From Candidatus Dadabacteria bacterium (GTDB lineage Bacteria > Desulfobacterota_D > UBA1144 > Nemesobacterales > CSP1-2), in contig JAKEHC010000175.1 in NCBI GenBank assembly GCA_022615255.1, positions 1-5,302 of the forward strand: a stretch of DNA of 5,302 nt. Direction: 5' to 3'. Both the position numbers and the translations under genes were made by a program. The notes under the pieces were generated by a model. It saw only the letters and a list, made by a program, of their open reading frames with translations, was not told where the DNA came from and did not search any database. Position 1 is the stretch's first letter. Each line of letters begins with the position of its first letter. Of the stretch, positions 1 through 3,377 are shown in pieces.

Positions 1-666
1 AACAAGGCTAGCGTTCTTGTGGGGGATTTTATGCTGGCGCGCGCCCTTGGTTTAATACAATCCTGTGGAAACCTGGAGCTTATAAGGGCAGTAACGGATG
101 CAGCGGCAAAGCTGGCTGAAGGGCAGGTGCTTGAGGTCATGAGCGCACAGAGTATGATAGAGGTGTCTGAGAAGGTTTGCTTTGATATTATTGAGCATAA
201 GACGGCGTCTCTTATAGAGAGCTGTGGAAGAATAGGGGCGATTATTGCTGGAGCGCGGGAGGATGTGAAAGAAGCTATCGGGAATTATGGCTTAAATCTG
301 GGCATAGCCTTTCAGCTTGTGGACGATGCGCTTGACTATTCTTCACAGGAGGAAGAATTTGGAAAAGGGGTGCATCAGGATTTGAAGGAAGGGAAGATGA
401 CCCTGCCTTTGGTATATGCCCTCAGGCGTGCCTCGACCAGAGAAAAAAACCGCATAATAGAGATTTTTCAAAGAGACGGTTTTAAAGAAGAGGCGATAGG
501 CTTTGTTATAAATATTGTAGAGAAATATGAGGGTATCAAGCATACAAAAAGCGAGGCAAGGAGATTTGCAGATAAGGCAAAGAGCGCTATTATCAACCTT
601 CCGCGAAACAAACACAAAGACTCTCTTGATTTACTTGCTGATTATGTAGTTGAGAGGAGGACGTAG
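1..666 (+). CDS. Polyprenyl (long-chain trans-isoprenyl) diphosphate synthase, C-terminal part; 5' end outside window
   Basis: The frame is open from base 1 and begins NKASVLVGDFMLARA, the usual mid-protein segment of trans-polyprenyl synthases, so the true start lies upstream and the GTG at 19 is internal (a Val). Visible signatures, numbered within this 221-residue fragment: HKTASL (66-71), FQLVDDALDY with the second aspartate-rich DDxxD (D108, D109, D112), which binds Mg-diphosphate, and KEGKMTLPL just after it. The C-terminus YVVERRT is typical and complete. The first DDxxD motif must lie upstream. The family condenses isopentenyl diphosphate units onto an allylic primer in the cytoplasm, making the side chain of ubiquinone or menaquinone (IspB/HepT-like). 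Product chain length is set by residues upstream of the first DDxxD, so it cannot be told here and no symbol is given. The stop is TAG at 664-666, and no gene overlaps it. Confidence 0.93.
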   Translation, partial: NKASVLVGDFMLARALGLIQSCGNLELIRAVTDAAAKLAEGQVLEVMSAQSMIEVSEKVCFDIIEHKTASLIESCGRIGAIIAGAREDVKEAIGNYGLNLGIAFQLVDDALDYSSQEEEFGKGVHQDLKEGKMTLPLVYALRRASTREKNRIIEIFQRDGFKEEAIGFVINIVEKYEGIKHTKSEARRFADKAKSAIINLPRNKHKDSLDLLADYVVERRT

Positions 667-684
667 AAGTATGTGTAGTAAACC

Positions 685-710
685 GTTCGTCCTGAGCGGG
701 TCGAAGGACG
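685..710 (+). repeat. Short palindromic repeat, copy 1 (core CCTGAG-N4-TCGAAGG)
   Basis: CGTCCT (688-693) pairs with AGGACG (705-710) around an 11-base loop. The core CCTGAG-N4-TCGAAGG at 691-707 recurs on the opposite strand at 822-838. Elements of this general form (hairpins containing TCCTGAGC...TCGAAGGA) are, from memory, common as dispersed intergenic repeats in many environmental bacterial genomes. It begins about 20 bases after the polyprenyl synthase stop, so it could also protect or end that transcript, but it has no following T-run. Confidence 0.6.
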
Positions 711-749
711 CCTATCTCTCTTAATAGTGAAATTAATCATCACCGATAG

Positions 750-769
750 ACGGGACTTTCCAGTCCCGT
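750..769. repeat. Perfect hairpin, 8-bp stem and 4-base loop
   Basis: ACGGGACT (750-757) and AGTCCCGT (762-769) are exact reverse complements around TTCC. The stem is GC-rich and stable. Bases after it (TAAATTCTAAC) contain only a weak T content, so it is a poor intrinsic terminator on the plus strand. It may be a palindromic repeat unit or a transcript-end stabiliser for the upstream gene. Confidence 0.65.
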
Positions 770-819
770 TAAATTCTAACCATTCATAAGAAAACACCCC
801 ACATCTCGTAGGAGCGCCA

Positions 820-842
820 TACCTTCGATCGACTCAGGGCTG
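820..842 (-). repeat. Short palindromic repeat, copy 2, inverted
   Basis: Read on the minus strand, 838-822 gives CCTGAG-N4-TCGAAGG, the same 13 fixed bases as copy 1 at 691-707 with a different 4-base spacer. Flanks differ from copy 1, so only the core is shared. It lies between GCGCCA (814-819) and TGGCGC (846-851), which are themselves inverted repeats, as if this element were nested in another palindrome. Confidence 0.55.
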
Positions 843-898
843 GCTTGGCGCGACCGGTGGAAACTGTCCGGTGATGTATTTCTGCCATCTACTAATAA

Positions 899-926
899 AT
901 CCCCTCTGACCGATTTTTTAGGGGAT
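899..926 (+). terminator. Possible hairpin terminator upstream of the mutase gene
   Basis: ATCCCCT (899-905) and AGGGGAT (920-926) form a perfect 7-bp stem around a 14-base loop, and a run of seven T follows at 934-940. The loop is long and the T-run starts several bases after the stem, so termination would be weak. It could stop read-through into the mutase gene, or be another palindromic repeat. Confidence 0.3.
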
Positions 927-965
927 AAAGATATTTTTTTACCCAAATATAAAATTCATCATTAC

Positions 966-993
966 TTGCCCTGATGGTACACTTACGTAATAC
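966..993 (+). promoter_or_regulatory. Weak candidate sigma70 promoter for the mutase gene
   Basis: TTGCCC (966-971) and TAATAC (988-993) are separated by 16 bases and would start transcription near position 1000, leaving a leader of about 60 bases before the ATG at 1062. Matches to consensus are modest (4 of 6 in each box) and the spacing is one short of ideal, so this is only the best candidate in the gap. Confidence 0.25.
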
Positions 994-1047
994 TATGTAG
1001 AGATGACTCGCAGGCCCGTCGCTACAAACTTAATTTTATAGATTGGG

Positions 1048-1053
1048 AAGGAG
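1048..1053 (+). promoter_or_regulatory. Shine-Dalgarno site of the mutase gene
   Basis: AAGGAG lies 8 bases before the ATG at 1062, near-ideal strength and spacing. It fixes the start codon of the mutase and argues against any later ATG. Confidence 0.85.
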
Positions 1054-1061
1054 ACTAGCGG

Positions 1062-2705
1062 ATGGCGAACAAGAAGAGCTGGTTGGATAAGAATAAAAAG
1101 GTAAAAGAGAGACAAGCCGAGTTTCGCACCCCCACTGGGATTCCGCTAGAAAGGCTATATGCGCCCGAGGATCTGGAAAGCCTTGACTATGAGAGGGATA
1201 TCGGTTACCCGGGCGAATTTCCCTTTACTCGAGGGGTACAGCCTACGATGTATCGTGGAAGGCTTTGGACGATGCGTCAGTATGCCGGGTTCGGCACTGC
1301 TGAAGAAACGAATGAAAGATTCAAGTACCTCCTTGAGCAAGGACAGACCGGGCTTAGCGTTGCCTTTGATCTCCCGACACAGATGGGGTATGACTCGGAC
1401 CATCCGATAAGCAAGGGGGAGGTGGGCAGGGTTGGCGTGGCAATAGATTCGCTTGAGGATATGGAGGTTCTTTTTGACGGGATCCCTCTGGGCGAGGTAA
1501 GCACCTCGATGACTATAAACGCTACTGCCTCCATGCTCCTCGCTATGTACATGATTGCCGCTGAAAAACAGGGCGTCGGTCCTGATAAGATCCAGGGCAC
1601 CGTTCAAAATGATCTCCTCAAGGAATTCATAGCAAGAGGTACGTATATATTCCCGCCTAAAGAATCGGTAAAAATCACGATAGATATTATGGAGTATTGT
1701 CGCGACAGCATACCGAAGTGGAACCCGATAAGCGTGAGTGGCTATCATATGCGTGAAGCCGGGTCCACGGCGATTCAAGAGGTGGCTTTCACCATCGCCG
1801 ATGGAATTGAGTACCTCGGGCAGGCAAAGAAAAGGGGGCTTGACGTAGAGAAGATAGCCGAGAGGGTGTCCTTCTTCTTCGCCGTTCATAATAATTTTCT
1901 TGAAGAGGTGGCAAAATTCCGCGCTGCTCGAAGGCTATGGGCGAGGGTTATGAAGGATAGATTTAAAGTAGAGGACGATAGAGCCTGTATTTTGAGATTT
2001 CATTCTCAGACCTCTGGCGTCACGCTTACGGCTCAGCAACCGAGGAATAACATTATGAGGGTGACTATTCAGGCGCTTGCTTCCGTTCTCGGAGGAACCC
2101 AGTCGCTCCATACGAATTCATTTGACGAGGCGCTTGCCCTTCCATCTGAAGAGGCTGCGACTATAGCGCTTCGCACCCAGCAGGTAATAGCTTACGAGAG
2201 CGGCGCGGGGGACACGATAGACCCGCTTGCAGGTTCATATTGCATCGAGGCTCTTACGGATAAGATAGAGGAGGAATCAGTAAAATATATAGACCAGATT
2301 GACAAAAGGGGCGGCATGATAAGGTGTATCGAGGAGGGGTATATAAACCGGGAGATCGAGGATGCCTCCTACAGGTATCAACGAGAGGTCGAGAGTAAGG
2401 AAAGAATAATCGTGGGCGTGAATGACTTTACGAATGTCAATGAGGAGCCTGTTGAGATTCATAAGATTAACCCGGAGATTGAGGCTATTAAAAGGGAGAG
2501 GCTAAAGGAATTAAAAGCCAAAAGAGACAACAATAAGGTGAAGGCTGATCTTAGAAGGCTTGAAGAAGCCGCGAGAGGCGGAGAGAATCTTATGCCGCAT
2601 ATAGTAGAAGCGGTCAGGGACTATGCGACGATAGGCGAGATGAGCATGGCGCTCGAAAAGGTATATGGAAGGTATAAAGGAAGCACTAAAAGCGCAATTG
2701 GATAG
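1062..2705 (+). CDS. mcmA: Methylmalonyl-CoA mutase, large (catalytic) subunit, split type
   Basis: This 547-residue protein is the substrate-binding TIM-barrel part of methylmalonyl-CoA mutase, which interconverts (R)-methylmalonyl-CoA and succinyl-CoA by adenosylcobalamin radical chemistry in the cytoplasm, usually in propionate or branched-chain catabolism. Recognisable segments: TMYRGRLWTMRQYAGF (62-77), GLSVAFDLPTQMGYDSD (97-113), QNDLLKEF (182-189), SVSGYHMREAG (224-234), HSQTSGVTLTAQQ (314-326), GGTQSLHTNSFDEALALP (344-361) and GEMSMALEKVYGRY (525-538). By offset to the Propionibacterium enzyme, Tyr74 corresponds to Tyr89, Arg192 to Arg207, and Tyr228-His229 to Tyr243-His244. Tyr and Arg at the first two sites point to methylmalonyl-CoA; isobutyryl-CoA mutase has Phe/Gln and 2-hydroxyisobutyryl-CoA mutase Ile/Gln. 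The protein ends right after the barrel, with no DxHxxG cobalamin domain, so it needs a separate small subunit of about 140 residues, not encoded here. The start is fixed by AAGGAG 8 bases upstream. The next gene is convergent and unrelated. Confidence 0.96.
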   Translation: MANKKSWLDKNKKVKERQAEFRTPTGIPLERLYAPEDLESLDYERDIGYPGEFPFTRGVQPTMYRGRLWTMRQYAGFGTAEETNERFKYLLEQGQTGLSVAFDLPTQMGYDSDHPISKGEVGRVGVAIDSLEDMEVLFDGIPLGEVSTSMTINATASMLLAMYMIAAEKQGVGPDKIQGTVQNDLLKEFIARGTYIFPPKESVKITIDIMEYCRDSIPKWNPISVSGYHMREAGSTAIQEVAFTIADGIEYLGQAKKRGLDVEKIAERVSFFFAVHNNFLEEVAKFRAARRLWARVMKDRFKVEDDRACILRFHSQTSGVTLTAQQPRNNIMRVTIQALASVLGGTQSLHTNSFDEALALPSEEAATIALRTQQVIAYESGAGDTIDPLAGSYCIEALTDKIEEESVKYIDQIDKRGGMIRCIEEGYINREIEDASYRYQREVESKERIIVGVNDFTNVNEEPVEIHKINPEIEAIKRERLKELKAKRDNNKVKADLRRLEEAARGGENLMPHIVEAVRDYATIGEMSMALEKVYGRYKGSTKSAIG

Positions 2706-2765
2706 CAAATAGGGGAGTATAAGGGTTATCTGAGCGACAATAGAGTGCACTAAAAGCCAATATAT
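2706..2765. other. Short convergent gap without a clear terminator
   Basis: The 60 bases between the convergent mutase and rimI stops show no strong hairpin with a T-run in either direction. An 11-base word, GCACTAAAAGC, found at the mutase 3' end (2683-2693) recurs here at 2747-2757. Confidence 0.4.
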
Positions 2766-3218
2766 TCAGAGTCTAAGCTTCATTACTACTGCATCTTCTC
2801 CAGTATCGGCATAGTATCCCCGTCTTATCCCAACGGATTTAAACCCTAGTTTCTCATATAGCCTTTTTGCCTCATCATTTCCGCGTCTAACCTCTAGTAA
2901 CGCGGTCCTCGCACCTAGTGAAAAAAAGTTATCAAGGCAATCTCTTAATACCATTTCTCCTATCCCCATTCTCCTAAAGTCAGGATGCACAGCGATATTA
3001 AGAATATGCGCCTCATCGTATATCATCCATGCCACTATATAGCCTACAATTACACTGCTAACCCTTGCAACGCGGCAAAATGAGCGCGTTGATTTTAGCT
3101 CTAATTCAAACATCCGTTTAGGCCAGGGGGTAGGAAAGGAAGCCTCTTCGATCTCTATAATCTCATTTAAGTCCTCAGTCCTCATTTCTTCTATTAATAA
3201 TTCAGAAAGGGCTATCAT
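2766..3218 (-). CDS. rimI: RimI-type GNAT N-acetyltransferase (ribosomal protein bS18 alanine acetyltransferase)
   Basis: This complete 150-residue GNAT-fold enzyme has the usual RimI length. RimI transfers acetyl from acetyl-CoA to the N-terminal alanine of ribosomal protein bS18, and some relatives acetylate other N-termini or lysines. Seen: EEASFPTPWP (24-33), DEAHILNIAVHPDFRRMGIG (68-87) with the acetyl-CoA pyrophosphate loop RxxGxG at 82-87, LLEVRRGNDEAKRLYEKLGF (107-126) and GYYADTGEDAVVMKL (134-148). Glu109 and Tyr121 match the Escherichia coli RimI catalytic pair Glu103 and Tyr115, with the same spacing of 12. The first ATG is preferred over the ATG at codon 12, because LLIEEMRTEDL covers the first strand and helix of the fold. 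No Shine-Dalgarno precedes it, and a strong promoter sits so close that the mRNA is probably leaderless. In many genomes rimI is next to tsaB or tsaD; here it stands alone between convergent and divergent neighbours. Confidence 0.93.
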   Translation of the reverse strand: MIALSELLIEEMRTEDLNEIIEIEEASFPTPWPKRMFELELKSTRSFCRVARVSSVIVGYIVAWMIYDEAHILNIAVHPDFRRMGIGEMVLRDCLDNFFSLGARTALLEVRRGNDEAKRLYEKLGFKSVGIRRGYYADTGEDAVVMKLRL

Positions 3219-3225
3219 GAGAAAA

Positions 3226-3237
3226 AATTGTACAATT
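3226..3237. promoter_or_regulatory. Perfect 12-bp palindrome over the rimI -10 box
   Basis: AATTGTACAATT is its own reverse complement and includes the rimI -10 hexamer. It may be a small operator, or simply two symmetric -10-like TACAAT hexamers. No match to a known regulator site is claimed. Confidence 0.35.
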
Positions 3238-3255
3238 CCTATGATACCATGGCAA
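3227..3255 (-). promoter_or_regulatory. Near-consensus sigma70 promoter of rimI, giving a leaderless transcript
   Basis: On the minus strand TTGCCA (3255-3250) and TACAAT (3232-3227) are separated by exactly 17 bases, each matching consensus at 5 of 6 positions. Only 8 bases separate the -10 box from the ATG (3218-3216), so transcription should begin at or within about 3 bases of the start codon. This agrees with the absence of any ribosome binding site there. Confidence 0.65.
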
Positions 3256-3292
3256 ATTTTTCATAGTCTGATTTCGGCTTAGTTCTATTTTC

Positions 3293-3320
3293 TTGACACC
3301 TATTCTCAATGTGGTAACCT
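3293..3320 (+). promoter_or_regulatory. Candidate sigma70 promoter of the cytochrome c/FTR1 gene
   Basis: A consensus TTGACA (3293-3298) is followed after 16 bases by TAACCT (3315-3320), a weak -10 box. Transcription would start around 3327, about 50 bases before the ATG at 3378. The expected start lies inside the palindrome at 3322-3344, a typical repressor geometry. Confidence 0.5.
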
Positions 3321-3321
3321 A

Positions 3322-3344
3322 AAATTGAAAATAAATTTCAATTT
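3322..3344. promoter_or_regulatory. Candidate Fur operator at the iron permease promoter
   Basis: AAATTGAAA (3322-3330) and TTTCAATTT (3336-3344) are exact reverse complements around five bases, centred on 3333. The central 15 bases (3326-3340) match the Fur 7-1-7 consensus TGATAATNATTATCA at 11 of 14 defined positions, missing at positions 4, 10 and 12. The site overlaps the expected transcription start of an iron uptake gene. Fur with Fe(II) would block transcription when iron is plentiful. PerR or another Fur-family member remains possible because their boxes are similar. Confidence 0.55.
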
Positions 3345-3377
3345 CCTTCTTAAGGGGTCTACCAAAAAGAATTGTAA

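Larger units (their letters stand above)
667..1061. other. Gene-free intergenic region rich in palindromes
   Basis: I find no convincing gene on either strand of these 395 bases. The region holds two inverted copies of a repeat core (691-707 and 822-838), a perfect 8-bp-stem hairpin (750-769), a pair of distant inverted 8-mers (738-745 and 869-876), a 6-bp inverted pair flanking the second repeat copy (814-819 and 846-851), a 5-bp-arm inverted repeat (853-857 and 868-872), a 7-bp-stem hairpin (899-926) and then the leader of the mutase gene. The first part looks like accumulated short palindromic repeats of the REP type rather than decayed coding sequence; this is inference from structure. 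Confidence 0.6.

Noticed and set aside
343..615. A 90-codon minus-strand open frame inside the polyprenyl synthase.
   Set aside because: It is antisense to conserved DDALD and KEGKMTLPL codons, with no ribosome site or family resemblance.
671..724. A 17-codon open frame starting at ATG 671, preceded by AGGAGG (655-660) at a 10-base distance.
   Set aside because: The AGGAGG is explained by the Arg-Arg codons at the end of the polyprenyl synthase, the peptide overlaps the hairpin repeat at 688-710, and it has no recognisable character.
752..761. GGGACTTTCC, identical to the eukaryotic NF-kappaB site.
   Set aside because: It is just the arm and loop of the bacterial hairpin at 750-769 and has no meaning in a bacterial genome.
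667..898. A CRISPR array, considered because of the repeated palindromic elements.
   Set aside because: Only two repeat cores exist, in opposite orientation, with no regular spacing; this is not a CRISPR layout.
1155..1889. A 244-codon minus-strand open frame within the mutase gene, and shorter ones at 1277-1600 and 1159-1410.
   Set aside because: They lie wholly inside a clearly conserved mutase gene in other frames and their translations resemble no family; they are coding shadows.
2277..2750. Two short minus-strand open frames (2277-2462 and 2511-2750) at the mutase 3' end.
   Set aside because: Both are shadows of the mutase coding sequence, with no ribosome site or recognisable domain.
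2706..2765. A bidirectional terminator between the convergent mutase and rimI genes.
   Set aside because: No stem longer than about 4 bp followed by a T-run was found on either strand.
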